Made by a program: the position numbers and the translations under genes. Below are positions 6,454 through 15,245 of a stretch of DNA of 25,536 nt, one piece after another; positions within the stretch are counted from its first letter, which is position 1; each line of letters opens with the position of its first letter. Origin of the DNA: JBBRQP01 sp038226175 (GTDB lineage Bacteria > Cyanobacteriota > Cyanobacteriia > Gloeobacterales > Anthocerotibacteraceae); contig JBBRQP010000043.1 in the NCBI GenBank assembly GCA_038226175.1, positions 1 to 25,536 on the forward strand, in the 5' to 3' direction. The notes beneath the pieces were generated by a model. The model was not told the origin of the DNA. It saw nothing but the letters and a program-made list of their open reading frames with translations, and did not search any database.

Positions 6454-9432
6454 ATGACCACCGTTAATCTTGACCGCGAATCCCAAATTCTTCGTTTAGG
6501 CACCCAAATTTTACAAAAAAGTAGCAGTGAGTGGGGCGTAGCTGCGCTACTCAAAAAGACTTGGTGGGATGACAAGCTCATGGAATGGGCAATGGCCGAT
6601 GAGCAGCTACGCGTTGAGTTGTTTCGCTTGGTAGACTGTTTGCCTGCCTTGCATAGCAAACCGGAAGTCGCCCGGCATATGCAGGAATATTTGGTACAAC
6701 GGGGCTTATCGCTACCCGAACTTCTACAAAAATCTCTCAACTACGCTAAGCCCGACTCGCTACCGGCCCAAGCGGCGGCTTCAGCTATGACCATGGGTGC
6801 CCAACAGTTGGCTAAACGTTTTATCTGTGGCTCGACGGTGACCGAAGCGCTACAGGCGATTACCCAATTACGTAAAAAGAAACTGGCTTTTTCTGTAGAC
6901 TTGCTCGGTGAGGCCACGACCTCTGAGGTCGAAGCCGAACGCTATATGCAACGGTATTTGGATCTAATGGCAGTTCTCTGTGAAGCTGCCCAGCACTGGA
7001 CTAAGATTAGCCAACTCGATGAGGCTGATGGTATTGCCTTACCTAGAGTTAGTATCTCAGTCAAACTCAGTGCTCTATTTTCTCAGTTTGACCCGCTCAA
7101 TCCCGAAGGCACCCAACAGCAGGTTCAAATGCGTTTGCGTCGGTTACTCGCTAAGGCCCAAGAGACAGGCTCCTTTGTGCATATTGACATGGAGCAGTAC
7201 GCTTATAAGGATTTGACCTATCAGATTATTCAAGATTTGTTATTGCAACCGGAATTTAGCGCCCGCTCTGATGTGGGTATGACCGTTCAAGCCTACTTAC
7301 AAGATAGTTATCAGGATACCGAACAAATTATTGCTTGGGCTAAACAACGGGGTAAAGCGGTTACAGTACGCTTGGTCAAAGGAGCCTATTGGGATCAAGA
7401 AGTAATTCGCTCAAGCCAAGAACACTGGCCGATTCCGGTGTACACAGATAAGGCTCAGACTGATCTTAATTTTGAACGTATTACTGACTTGTTGTTAAAA
7501 AATCATGCCTATGTCAATACAGCGATTGCGAGTCATAATGTCCGTTCGCTCGCTCAGGCTCTAGTGTTGGCAGAAACTTATCAAGTTCCTGATCATGCTT
7601 TTGAGATTCAAATGCTCTATGGTATGGCGGATAAATATGCGCAAGCGGTATCGGGTCTAGAACGCCGCGTCAGAGTCTATAGTCCTTACGGAGATTTGCT
7701 ACCGGGCATGGCCTATTTGATTCGTCGGTTACTCGAAAACACCGCTAACACGTCATTTTTGCGGCAAAGTGTCAGTAGCAGTGTTGATATTAAGACGCTC
7801 TTGCAAGCTCCAGTTGCCACACCCACGACCCCCATGCCGCTTAAGATGCCTTCTAGATTTAGCAATAGTGCCAATCAGGATTTTTCTCAAGCAGCACCTC
7901 GCGCCAAGATCAAAGCTGCTCTAGCTACTGTAGAGAGTAAGTTGGGTCAACGCTACAACCCCTTTATTACTACCGAAATTTTCACTGCTACTAGGCTTAC
8001 CCCTTCGGTTAATCCGGCTAATCCTCAGCAGATCATCGGGACTATTGGTTATGGCAATACGACCCATGCCGAAGATGCCTTACAAACTGCTCATAAAACT
8101 TTCACAACTTGGCGTAAAACCACAGCAGATGAACGGGCTTTGATTTTAGAAAAAGCAGCTGACCTTTTGGAAGCACAACGCTTTGAATTTATTGCTTGGT
8201 TGCTCTACGAAGTAGCTAAGCCGATTTGTGAAGCTGATGCAGAAGTATCCGAAGCCATTGACTTTTGCCGCTATTATGCCCAACAAATGCGTCAGCTAGA
8301 TGCTGGTCAAGCCCATGATGTCGCTGGAGAAACTAACTTTTATCACTATTGGCCGCGTGGGGTTGCTGTGGTGATTGGGCCTTGGAATTTTCCTTTGGCG
8401 ATTCCTTTGGGTATGACCGTAGCCGCTCTGGTGACAGGCAATACCGTGATTCTCAAGCCTTCTGAGCAGTCTTCGGTAATTGGGGCTTTGATTATGCGGC
8501 TGCTTGCTGAGGCAGGCTTACCCGCTGGCGTCTTGAGTTATTTACCGGGCACAGGTGAAGAAGTAGGGGCTTATTTGGTCAAACATCCTCTCACGTCAAT
8601 TGTGGCGTTTACAGGTTCGAGGGCGGTGGGTTGTCAGATTTATCAAACTTGCGCTCAAATTCAACCCGGTCAGACGCATATGAAGCGGGTGATTGCTGAG
8701 ATGGGTGGTAAAAATGCCATCATCATCGATGAGAGTGCGGACTTAGACCAAGCCGTACTAGGCGTTTTGCAATCAGCTTTTGGTTATAGTGGTCAGAAGT
8801 GTTCGGCCTGCTCGCGGGTGATCGTGCTGGCACCGATTTATGAATCTTTTCTGGAGCGTTTGGTCGAAGCTGTACGGTCTTTAGCGATCGGCTCACCCCT
8901 TGATCCCGCGAATCGCATTGTTCCGGTGATTGATGGGGTTTCCCAAGACCGCATTAACCGCTATCTCGCCCAAGCAGCCAGTCAAGGCCGTGTCGTTTTG
9001 CAACAAGCGGCTCCCACAGTGGGCTATTATGTAGGCCCAACGATTATTGCCGATGTCGATCCTGCGTCTTCACTTGCCCAAGAGGAGATTTTTGGCCCTG
9101 TCCTAGCAGTCATCACAGCCCCCAATTTTGCTGCAGCCCTGACTATTGCCAATGGCACGCCCTACGCGCTGACAGGTGGTCTGTATTCGCGGACGCCGTC
9201 ACATATTACTGAGGCGCGGGCTGATTTTGCAGTGGGCAATCTGTATATCAACCGCACGACGACCGGGGCTATTGTTGAACGACAGCCTTTTGGCGGTTTT
9301 AAGCTGAGTGGTTTGGGTACAAAAGCAGGCGGGCCAGATTATTTGTTACAGTTTTTAGACCCACGGACGATCACCGAAAATGTCCAACGTCAGGGGTTTG
9401 CGCCGTTAGAAGGCTTGAATTTTGAGACCTGA
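6454..9432 (+). CDS. putA: Bifunctional proline dehydrogenase / L-glutamate gamma-semialdehyde dehydrogenase
   Basis: Oxidises proline to glutamate in two steps with FAD then NAD. At 992 residues it is the minimal two-domain PutA without the ribbon-helix-helix repressor domain of the E. coli protein. The proline dehydrogenase barrel occupies roughly 80-450, with RLVKGAYWDQEV and the closing YSPYGDLLPGMAYLIRRLLEN block. The aldehyde dehydrogenase part occupies roughly 505-985, with GPWNFPLAIPLG, FTGSRAVG, EMGGKNAI and the catalytic C783 in SGQKCSAC. Both active sites look intact. It is preceded by 69 bp containing a small hairpin. Its last 62 bp overlap, on the opposite strand, the end of the beta-lactamase-fold gene. 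Confidence 0.96.
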   Translation: MTTVNLDRESQILRLGTQILQKSSSEWGVAALLKKTWWDDKLMEWAMADEQLRVELFRLVDCLPALHSKPEVARHMQEYLVQRGLSLPELLQKSLNYAKPDSLPAQAAASAMTMGAQQLAKRFICGSTVTEALQAITQLRKKKLAFSVDLLGEATTSEVEAERYMQRYLDLMAVLCEAAQHWTKISQLDEADGIALPRVSISVKLSALFSQFDPLNPEGTQQQVQMRLRRLLAKAQETGSFVHIDMEQYAYKDLTYQIIQDLLLQPEFSARSDVGMTVQAYLQDSYQDTEQIIAWAKQRGKAVTVRLVKGAYWDQEVIRSSQEHWPIPVYTDKAQTDLNFERITDLLLKNHAYVNTAIASHNVRSLAQALVLAETYQVPDHAFEIQMLYGMADKYAQAVSGLERRVRVYSPYGDLLPGMAYLIRRLLENTANTSFLRQSVSSSVDIKTLLQAPVATPTTPMPLKMPSRFSNSANQDFSQAAPRAKIKAALATVESKLGQRYNPFITTEIFTATRLTPSVNPANPQQIIGTIGYGNTTHAEDALQTAHKTFTTWRKTTADERALILEKAADLLEAQRFEFIAWLLYEVAKPICEADAEVSEAIDFCRYYAQQMRQLDAGQAHDVAGETNFYHYWPRGVAVVIGPWNFPLAIPLGMTVAALVTGNTVILKPSEQSSVIGALIMRLLAEAGLPAGVLSYLPGTGEEVGAYLVKHPLTSIVAFTGSRAVGCQIYQTCAQIQPGQTHMKRVIAEMGGKNAIIIDESADLDQAVLGVLQSAFGYSGQKCSACSRVIVLAPIYESFLERLVEAVRSLAIGSPLDPANRIVPVIDGVSQDRINRYLAQAASQGRVVLQQAAPTVGYYVGPTIIADVDPASSLAQEEIFGPVLAVITAPNFAAALTIANGTPYALTGGLYSRTPSHITEARADFAVGNLYINRTTTGAIVERQPFGGFKLSGLGTKAGGPDYLLQFLDPRTITENVQRQGFAPLEGLNFET

Positions 9433-10657
9433 AGCTTTGCAAATGGGTTTTTAGCTTAAGCAGGTTTTTAGGATTAGGGATGTCTGCAGCAGGAGCATAG
9501 CTTTCCCATTGCCAGGGCAAATTAACAGGCCCTAGGAGTTCATTAACCAATGTCGTAAAGATGCCCTCAGCCCGCACACTGTTTGACATGAGTAGGATAC
9601 AGCTCTGTTTGTGATCAAGGCATAGGCTATAGTTTGCGGTTCCATCATCATGTCCTTCTTTGAAATAGCTGTCCCCAAAAGGAGTTCTAAAGATGCCCCA
9701 GCCAATCCCATAGCCTAAAGCAATCTTTTTCCATTGCTCAGTGTGCTCAGGTAGCAAGGTAGGAAACTGCTGGGGGCTATCGATTAAAACCTGGCGTTTA
9801 ACCATCTCCGCGTGAGCAAACCGACTGAGACCTTCACCACGCGATACCCCCGCAAGAAAATTTGCCCAGTCTGTAATTGTCGTATCAATCGAACCAGCAG
9901 CACGGACATTTTCGCGCTGATCATGTTCTTGAAGACTGCCGTTTTCTTGGTAACCCTGAGCATAGTTGTCAGCAAAATCAGGACGCCATACTAGGGATGT
10001 GCGCGTCATGCCGAAGCGGTTAAAGACACGGCGTTGCATCTCCCGCTGTACATCAATGCCTAGCCCTTTTTCAAGGACAAATTGACTAAGATTAATGCCT
10101 TCACCTGAATAGCCGAAGCGTGTACCAGGATTGCGATAAAAACGCAGTTTACCATCGGCAGCGAGCCACCGAAAATTTTGGAAGCCGCTCTGATGACTGA
10201 GCAGAATACGGAAAGTCAGTTGTTTCCAGCGAGGATCTTCACCAAGATCAGCATATTTAGGATAATCAGGTAAAGCTTGCGGCAAATAGTCAGCAATCGA
10301 ACGGTCAAGATTGATGCGCCCTTCATCAACTAGCTGCATAATCATATAGCCAAATGCGCTTTTGGTCAGAGAAGCCGCATATAAGACAGTATTGGTTGTC
10401 AGCGGTAATTTGCGGGTCTTATCACGCTGACCATAAGTCTTAATATAGGTAACCCGCCCATGATTGATGAGGGCAACCGCCAGCCCAGTAACCTGATTTG
10501 TAACTAGTAAATGTTGGATTGTCTGGTCAATTTTAGATGGTACCAATAGGCGACCGTCTAATGTTTTGAGCGCTTGGGATAGTGCTGGAAGAGGAATCAA
10601 AACCGTTATTATCGCAATAGCCACCCATAACTGCGTCACACATTTTCTCTGAACCAT
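9371..10657 (-). CDS. Exported beta-lactamase-fold serine hydrolase (class C / DD-peptidase-like)
   Basis: About 428 residues. An N-terminal hydrophobic stretch (LWVAIAIITVLIPLPALSQA) after positive residues is a signal peptide or anchor. The penicillin-recognising fold is shown by the nucleophile motif S-L-T-K (S96, K99), YSGEG at 183-187 in the YxN position (here without Asn, as in many esterase-like members) and EGHDDGTANYS late in the protein. Family members are carboxypeptidases, esterases or cell-wall hydrolases; substrate is unknown. The longer reading from 10678 would need a TTG start, whereas the ATG at 10657 has AGGA 9 nt upstream, so I use it. Its 3' end overlaps putA by 62 bp in convergent orientation. 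Confidence 0.85.
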   Translation of the reverse strand: MVQRKCVTQLWVAIAIITVLIPLPALSQALKTLDGRLLVPSKIDQTIQHLLVTNQVTGLAVALINHGRVTYIKTYGQRDKTRKLPLTTNTVLYAASLTKSAFGYMIMQLVDEGRINLDRSIADYLPQALPDYPKYADLGEDPRWKQLTFRILLSHQSGFQNFRWLAADGKLRFYRNPGTRFGYSGEGINLSQFVLEKGLGIDVQREMQRRVFNRFGMTRTSLVWRPDFADNYAQGYQENGSLQEHDQRENVRAAGSIDTTITDWANFLAGVSRGEGLSRFAHAEMVKRQVLIDSPQQFPTLLPEHTEQWKKIALGYGIGWGIFRTPFGDSYFKEGHDDGTANYSLCLDHKQSCILLMSNSVRAEGIFTTLVNELLGPVNLPWQWESYAPAADIPNPKNLLKLKTHLQSFRSQNSSLLTAQTPDVGHFR

Positions 10658-10722
10658 GAATCTATGTCCTGCAGACAACTTTTTTCATACCTCTAAGTTT
10701 AAACTTGTATTAGCCTTACTAT

Positions 10723-11394
10723 CTAAAAGTTCAATGCTTTTTGCGGGAACTGCCAGACCCTCGCTTTTGCATCTAGGTGGAGGATATTTTGGGTGATTGT
10801 AAATTTATCCAAGCGGAGTTCCAAACCCTGTAAATCAATCATGAGGTGATTAAAAAAATCAGCCAGTGCGCGGGCTAAATCATCTTGTGAACCACTCACC
10901 AATGCTTTGCCATCAGTTCCTGCTTGTAATTCAAATTGATAGGCTGTTCCTTGCCACTGACCTGAGAGCAATAGTTTTCCATCTACCAAATCATCCACAC
11001 GCAAGGCACTAATCGGCTGATCGGCAACGGTTAGGGATGACCAGTAATCATCCAATAGTGGACTCACCAATAAATGAGCAAAGTCATCGGCATTTAGGGC
11101 TACCTGCGCCGTTGCTCCAACGGCTTGCTTGAGCAAAATCTTACCACTGAGAATCGCTGCTAGATCTAGTGCTAGAGGTTCGGTATGCACAGACAAAGCA
11201 CGACAGGATAATCCGCGAGGACTTTGCCAAGCCAGACCTTGCACCTCAACTTGATCGATTTCCCCCTTGAGCAAGCTAAAAAAGTCTTTGGAAATTACCC
11301 GCACTGCAACTTTTTCCCAACGGGCTAGACAGGCTTTTAGGCCAAGGGTAGCCAAATTACTGAGAAATTCGGTGGTCAAAGAAAAGGGGGACAT
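10723..11394 (-). CDS. DUF2993 / LmeA-like lipid-associated protein
   Basis: 223 residues from the ATG at 11394. The body alternates short strands and small helices: VRVISKDFFSLLKGEIDQVEVQGLAW…, SVHTEPLALDLAAILSGKI.., then ADDFAHLLVSPLLDDYWSSL, and a terminal strand pair. This is the layout I associate with DUF2993 proteins, common in cyanobacteria and related to mycobacterial LmeA; function here is unknown. The open frame extends upstream to 11478, but those 28 codons (…PGFAAALKIGRGLGVRAW…) translate a dispersed-repeat-like sequence, so I treat them as non-coding. The gene lies between the Rad52-like gene and the hydrolase, all on the same strand. Confidence 0.7.
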   Translation of the reverse strand: MSPFSLTTEFLSNLATLGLKACLARWEKVAVRVISKDFFSLLKGEIDQVEVQGLAWQSPRGLSCRALSVHTEPLALDLAAILSGKILLKQAVGATAQVALNADDFAHLLVSPLLDDYWSSLTVADQPISALRVDDLVDGKLLLSGQWQGTAYQFELQAGTDGKALVSGSQDDLARALADFFNHLMIDLQGLELRLDKFTITQNILHLDAKARVWQFPQKALNF

Positions 11395-11410
11395 AAGTTC
11401 AGTTTGCCAC

Positions 11411-11463
11411 GCCCTCACCCCCAGCCCTCTGCCAATTTTAAGAGCGGCGGCAAATCCAGGGCT
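11411..11463. repeat. Cyanobacterial dispersed-repeat-like sequence
   Basis: GCCCTCACCCCCAGCCCTCT followed by an AATTTTAAGAG core resembles the small intergenic repeats of the CCCTCACCCCCAGCCCCTCTCCC type seen in many cyanobacterial genomes. AGCCCT (11422-11427) and AGGGCT (11457-11462) form inverted ends. It fills the gap between the Rad52-like stop and the DUF2993-like start. I saw only this one copy in the window, so repeat status rests on recalled similarity. Confidence 0.45.
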
Positions 11464-11968
11464 ATTTGTCCTTATCATAAAGATTTAGAGCTAAGCCAAA
11501 CCGGGCGCAGGCTCGCCGGAAGGCCATACTCTCAGCATTGCTCGAACAATCTCCATAGGGCAATTCGCGGGTAATCCAAGTCTGACTTTCTTTGTCCCAG
11601 AGGGTTTCTTTGAGTAATTCAGTTCCTGCCGCCTCACGGGTGTAGGTGCCGTCGCTCGCATGAATCGTCACCGCATAGGTAATCACGATGCGGTCGGCTG
11701 TGGTGTGGATTTGCGTCACGCGTCCTTCCCAGTGACCGCCTGTATGATAATCCAACAAGCGATTTGCTTTGTACCAAGGCACATATTTAATGGTCTGGCC
11801 TCCTTGACGGCGTAGAGCAATACAGTGGCTGGGCAAAGGTTGGGCTAGATCATGAAGAATGGCTGCAATCGCTCGCGGCTGGGGGCTTATTTCTAGCCCT
11901 TGAGGTAAGTTGACGGGTAAATCAGGCAACTGATCCGGGGATGTAAGGCGGGGGCGCAGACTATTCAT
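11462..11968 (-). CDS. Rad52/Rad22-like DNA single-strand annealing protein
   Basis: 168 residues, the length of a bare Rad52-fold core. The order of features fits the family: a helix, then YVPWYKANRLLDYHTGGHWEGRV (the position of the LN…F-G..gW segment), paired strands VITYAVTIHASDGTYTREAAGTEL, and finally the helix AESMAFRRACARFGLALNLYDKD (146-168). This last part corresponds to the Rad52 A-x-x-x-A-x-K-R-A-x-x-x-F-G-x-x-L-x-x-x-LY signature. Rad52-type proteins bind single-stranded DNA and anneal complementary strands. Phage versions are common; here the setting is chromosomal, between aroK and a DUF2993-like gene. I infer a repair role. Alternative: a related annealase subfamily. Confidence 0.75.
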   Translation of the reverse strand: MNSLRPRLTSPDQLPDLPVNLPQGLEISPQPRAIAAILHDLAQPLPSHCIALRRQGGQTIKYVPWYKANRLLDYHTGGHWEGRVTQIHTTADRIVITYAVTIHASDGTYTREAAGTELLKETLWDKESQTWITRELPYGDCSSNAESMAFRRACARFGLALNLYDKDK

Positions 11969-12010
11969 AGGGCAAAACGTGTCAGGTCTACTTCATATGT
12001 ACCCCACCTA

Positions 12011-12026
12011 TCACTAGAAAAAGTGA
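12011..12026 (-). terminator. Weak hairpin after aroK
   Basis: TCACT (12011-12015) and AGTGA (12022-12026) are inverted with a 6-nt loop, about 26 bp beyond the aroK stop on the minus strand. There is no following T-run, so intrinsic termination is doubtful; the hairpin could also lie in the leader of the Rad52-like gene. Confidence 0.25.
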
Positions 12027-12051
12027 CAAGAGGTGCTGCAGTCCTCAAGGG

Positions 12052-12585
12052 CTACCTGACAGGGATACTTGATGCATCCTGCGCCAATCGTTCTTGGATT
12101 GCGATGAGTACCTGTTCACAGACACGCTCGGGGCAGGCCGTAGCTTGGACAATTACATCAGCTTGTCGATAGAGAGCTTCACGCTGCTTAAAAAGTTCGG
12201 CTAGATGTTCGCTAGTCTGTAACAGAGGACGTTGGGTTGTATCTTGACTAAGGCGTTGCCAAAGTAGCTTAGACGGTACCTCTAGCCATACGACTATACC
12301 CGTATGTAAATAAGCCCAATTAGGCAGCTGAGTGACAACGCCGCCACCGGTGGCAACGACCAGCCGGGTATGGGGCGTAAGTTGCGCTAAGACTTGGGTT
12401 TCTATGGCTCTAAATGTGGGTTCCCCTGTGGCAAATAGTTCTGGGATAGTTTGTCGGGTAATCTGCATAATCAGCGCATCTGTATCAAAAAACTGGTAGC
12501 CAAGTGCAGTAGCCAAGTGTTGACCGACCGTAGATTTGCCGCTGCCCATCATGCCGATGAGATAAAGATTGGTGTTTTTGAGCAT
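12052..12585 (-). CDS. aroK: Shikimate kinase
   Basis: Phosphorylates shikimate at the 3-hydroxyl with ATP, a step toward chorismate and aromatic amino acids. At 177 residues from the ATG at 12585 (MLKNTNLYLIGMMGSGKST) it has the usual length. Walker A is GMMGSGKST; the shikimate-binding Asp follows in FFDTD; VATGGGVV is the conserved glycine-rich Walker B region; RPLL is the lid arginine. The open frame continues 40 codons upstream to 12705, but that part would overlap the divergent gshB and has no family counterpart, so I reject it. Its promoter must share the 69-bp gap with gshB. Confidence 0.94.
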   Translation of the reverse strand: MLKNTNLYLIGMMGSGKSTVGQHLATALGYQFFDTDALIMQITRQTIPELFATGEPTFRAIETQVLAQLTPHTRLVVATGGGVVTQLPNWAYLHTGIVVWLEVPSKLLWQRLSQDTTQRPLLQTSEHLAELFKQREALYRQADVIVQATACPERVCEQVLIAIQERLAQDASSIPVR

Positions 12586-12654
12586 AAAAGAGGTGGATTG
12601 ATGTTCGTCGAGCGTTTCTAGTAGGATCAAGAGGACACAGCCTGTGACCGCTAA
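12586..12654. promoter_or_regulatory. Divergent promoter gap aroK / gshB
   Basis: The gap is 69 bp between the two ATGs. Both genes must start transcription here or inside each other's 5' ends. No strong -35/-10 pair stands out to the eye. Confidence 0.4.
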
Positions 12655-13611
12655 ATGGAACTGCTTTTTATTATTGATCCGATTGCGACCCTCCAGGCCC
12701 ACCATGATACTTCTTTGGCTCTGATGGTCGCAGCTCAGACGCGCGGTGAACGGGTTTGGGTATGTGGCGTAGTTGATTTATTTGTGGCGAACGGCGAATG
12801 TCATGCCTGGGCGCGTCCTGTACGTCTAAATTTAGAGGCCACACCGTTTTATGAATTGGGAGCACAAGCACGGCTCAATCTTCAACAAACGCCCGTGGTC
12901 TTCATGCGTAAAGATCCACCAATTGACCGTCAATATCTGCTGGCTACATATTTATTAGATCGCGTTGATCCTAACAAAACCTTGATTGTGAACCAACCGC
13001 AGGGCTTACGATTAGCTAATGAAAAAATGTATGCGCTAAATTTTGCCCGTTATCTACCCGCAACTCTTGTTACCTTTTGGCCTAAAGAAATTCTCGAATT
13101 TCTGGAAGAACATGGTCAAGCGGTCTTAAAACCACTCGATGGTAAGGGCGGTGAAGGTATCTTCTTGTTGAGCCTTGAGGATAAAAACTTAAAGTCACTG
13201 ATTGAAATGAGTACCCAGTTTCAAACAATCCCAGTCATGGTCCAGCGTTATTTACCCGAAGCCCGTCAGGGGGATAAACGCATTATCGTACTGGCGGGTA
13301 AACCCTTAGGTGCCGTTTTACGGGTTCCTCAAGGTAGTGACATGCGGGGCAATATGCGCGTAGGTGGCAAAGCTGTGATCACCGATATTACGCTCCATGA
13401 ACAAGAACTCTGCGCCCACCTCGCGCCTAGATTAGTTGCGGATGGTCTCTATTTTGTGGGTCTTGACGTAATTGGTGCCTATCTCACCGAAGTTAATGTC
13501 ACAAGCCCTACTGGGATCCAGGAGATTGATGGGCTAAACAATAGTAATATTGCCGCTGAAGTGATCCAGTGGGCGGTTGAAACTGCTGTTAATGGCTCTT
13601 CTGGACTTTAG
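12655..13611 (+). CDS. gshB: Glutathione synthetase
   Basis: ATP-dependent ligase adding glycine to gamma-glutamylcysteine, the last step of glutathione synthesis. 318 residues, normal for the bacterial enzyme. The N-terminus MELLFIIDPIATLQAHHDTSLALMVAAQ is the typical GshB opening, followed by FMRKDPPID, the ATP-grasp region with VLKPLDGKGGEGIFL (about 156-170), QRYLPEARQGDKRI, and the metal-binding end VTSPTGIQEID (near 282-292). It diverges from aroK and converges on leuC with about 100 bp between the stops. It appears intact and monocistronic. Confidence 0.96.
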   Translation: MELLFIIDPIATLQAHHDTSLALMVAAQTRGERVWVCGVVDLFVANGECHAWARPVRLNLEATPFYELGAQARLNLQQTPVVFMRKDPPIDRQYLLATYLLDRVDPNKTLIVNQPQGLRLANEKMYALNFARYLPATLVTFWPKEILEFLEEHGQAVLKPLDGKGGEGIFLLSLEDKNLKSLIEMSTQFQTIPVMVQRYLPEARQGDKRIIVLAGKPLGAVLRVPQGSDMRGNMRVGGKAVITDITLHEQELCAHLAPRLVADGLYFVGLDVIGAYLTEVNVTSPTGIQEIDGLNNSNIAAEVIQWAVETAVNGSSGL

Positions 13612-13709
13612 CGTAAGTTCCGCGCCCCATGTCTCAGCGTCGGGAATCGTCACAGCTATAAGTGCTGTAGCAGGATATAGAGTAGAAGGTGTTTTTGAAG
13701 ATACCGCAA

Positions 13710-15113
13710 TTACAATAGCTCCCGCACATCGGCGACTTTGCCGGATACTGCCGCTGCGACCACCATCGCCGGACTCATCAATAACGTACGACCTGACGCT
13801 GAACCTTGACGGCCTTTGAAATTACGGTTAGAAGAAGAGGCGCTCACCTGACGGCCTTCGAGTTTGTCGGGATTCATCGCCAGACACATCGAGCAACCCG
13901 CCTCGCGCCACTCAAACCCAGCCTTGATAAAAATCTCGTGTAACCCCTCAGCCTCGGCCTGGAGTTTTACCCGTTCCGAACCTGGTACTACAAAGGCTTT
14001 GACCCCCACTGCCACATGACGGCCTTGGGCTAATTTGGCGGCCTCACGTAAGTCACTAATCCGACCATTGGTACAACTACCGATAAAACAAACATCTACT
14101 TTGGTACCAGCCAAAAGCTGACCCGGTTGTAGATCCATATAGCGGTAGGCTTCCACAGCCAGAGGGCGGTCTTCAGCCAGCAAATCTTCGGGCCGAGGCA
14201 CCATTTCATTCACTGCGATACCTTGTCCGGGTGTGATACCCCAAGTCACTGTCGGCGCAATATCTGCAGCCTCAAAAATAACCGTATCATCATAAACCGC
14301 ATCGTGATCGCTACTGAGCGCTGTCCACCAGGCCACAGCCTTTTGCCAGTCCACAGCCTTAGGGGCAAAATCGCGTCCCTGCATATAGGCAAACGTCGTG
14401 GCATCAGGATTAACATACCCACAACGCGCCCCGCCTTCGATAGCCATATTACAGATGGTCATCCGTTCTTCCATGGTCATCGCAGCTATTGTGTCTCCTG
14501 CAAATTCGTAAGCAAAGCCCACGCCAGCTTTGACCCCTAATTTACGAATCACATGCAAGATTACATCTTTGGCAAATACCCCCTGACTCAGCGTGCCGTT
14601 GACCTCAATGCGTCGGACTTTTAATTTTGCTAGGGCAAGCGTCTGAGATGCCAAAACATCGCGTACTTGATTGGTGCCAATGCCAAAAGCAATCGCTCCA
14701 AATGCGCCATGGGTCGATGTATGACTATCGCCACAGGCAATGGTCATCCCCGGCTGCGTCAAACCCTGCTCAGGAGCAATTACATGAACCACGCCCTGAT
14801 TACCAGAACCAATACTATGAAACGTAATGCCATTAGCTTGGCAGCTTTGCTCAAGGGCTTGCATCATTTCTTCTGCCATCGCATCGGCAAAAGGACGCGC
14901 TTGATTTTGGGTCGGAACGATATGGTCAACAGTGGCAACTGTACGGTTGGGAAATAATACGTTCAAATTGCGTTCACGCAGCATCGCAAAAGCCTGTGGG
15001 CTGGTTACTTCATGAATCAGATGTAGGCCGATAAAAAGCTGGGTTTGCCCAGACGGTAAATGACCCACCGTATGTAAATCCCAAACCTTATCAAACAGCG
15101 TTTTCTGACTCAT
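13710..15113 (-). CDS. leuC: 3-isopropylmalate dehydratase large subunit
   Basis: Aconitase-family [4Fe-4S] enzyme that, with LeuD, isomerises 2- to 3-isopropylmalate in leucine synthesis. From the ATG at 15113 the protein is 467 residues, the standard length, and the three cluster cysteines fall at 347, 407 and 410 (GSCTNGRISD; GCSMCLAMNPD), the same numbers as in E. coli. CGDSHTSTHGAFG is also conserved. The open frame reaches 15125 only through a TTG codon, so I use the ATG. The leuD gene is not adjacent: downstream lies gshB on the other strand. Separation of leuC from leuD is common in cyanobacteria. Confidence 0.96.
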   Translation of the reverse strand: MSQKTLFDKVWDLHTVGHLPSGQTQLFIGLHLIHEVTSPQAFAMLRERNLNVLFPNRTVATVDHIVPTQNQARPFADAMAEEMMQALEQSCQANGITFHSIGSGNQGVVHVIAPEQGLTQPGMTIACGDSHTSTHGAFGAIAFGIGTNQVRDVLASQTLALAKLKVRRIEVNGTLSQGVFAKDVILHVIRKLGVKAGVGFAYEFAGDTIAAMTMEERMTICNMAIEGGARCGYVNPDATTFAYMQGRDFAPKAVDWQKAVAWWTALSSDHDAVYDDTVIFEAADIAPTVTWGITPGQGIAVNEMVPRPEDLLAEDRPLAVEAYRYMDLQPGQLLAGTKVDVCFIGSCTNGRISDLREAAKLAQGRHVAVGVKAFVVPGSERVKLQAEAEGLHEIFIKAGFEWREAGCSMCLAMNPDKLEGRQVSASSSNRNFKGRQGSASGRTLLMSPAMVVAAAVSGKVADVRELL

Positions 15114-15245
15114 AGCAAATTCCAATCCACCCCGTGAACCGTTATTTTAGCGCAAAGCGGCCCGTGCTCCATGCACCTGTGTCTTATCTAAGCTATCCAG
15201 ATCAAAAACAAACGCTTAGAATATCGATGGGAATTGAAAACTTGG
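15114..15245. promoter_or_regulatory. Divergent promoter gap leuC / exported YkuD-like gene
   Basis: The gap is 132 bp. A short open reading frame on the plus strand (from about 15134) runs through it but has no recognisable protein features. No clear promoter hexamers or leader peptide with leucine codons stand out. Confidence 0.35.

Noticed and set aside
6051..6740. A 229-codon open frame on the minus strand across the PRC-barrel gene and the start of putA
   Set aside because: It is Ser/Arg/Cys-rich, has no family pattern, and lies opposite two well-supported genes: a frame shadow.
12586..12705. Upstream 40-codon extension of aroK
   Set aside because: It would overlap the divergent gshB start; the family N-terminus begins at the internal ATG (12585).
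13652..13670. ACAGC…GCTGT hairpin between gshB and leuC as a terminator
   Set aside because: Short stem and no T-tract on either side.
13577..13819. An 80-codon plus-strand frame covering the gshB end and leuC end
   Set aside because: It straddles two real gene ends in a different frame and has no recognisable features.
14223..14957. Several plus-strand open frames of about 65-105 codons inside leuC
   Set aside because: leuC on the other strand is full length with all cluster cysteines; these are antisense shadows.
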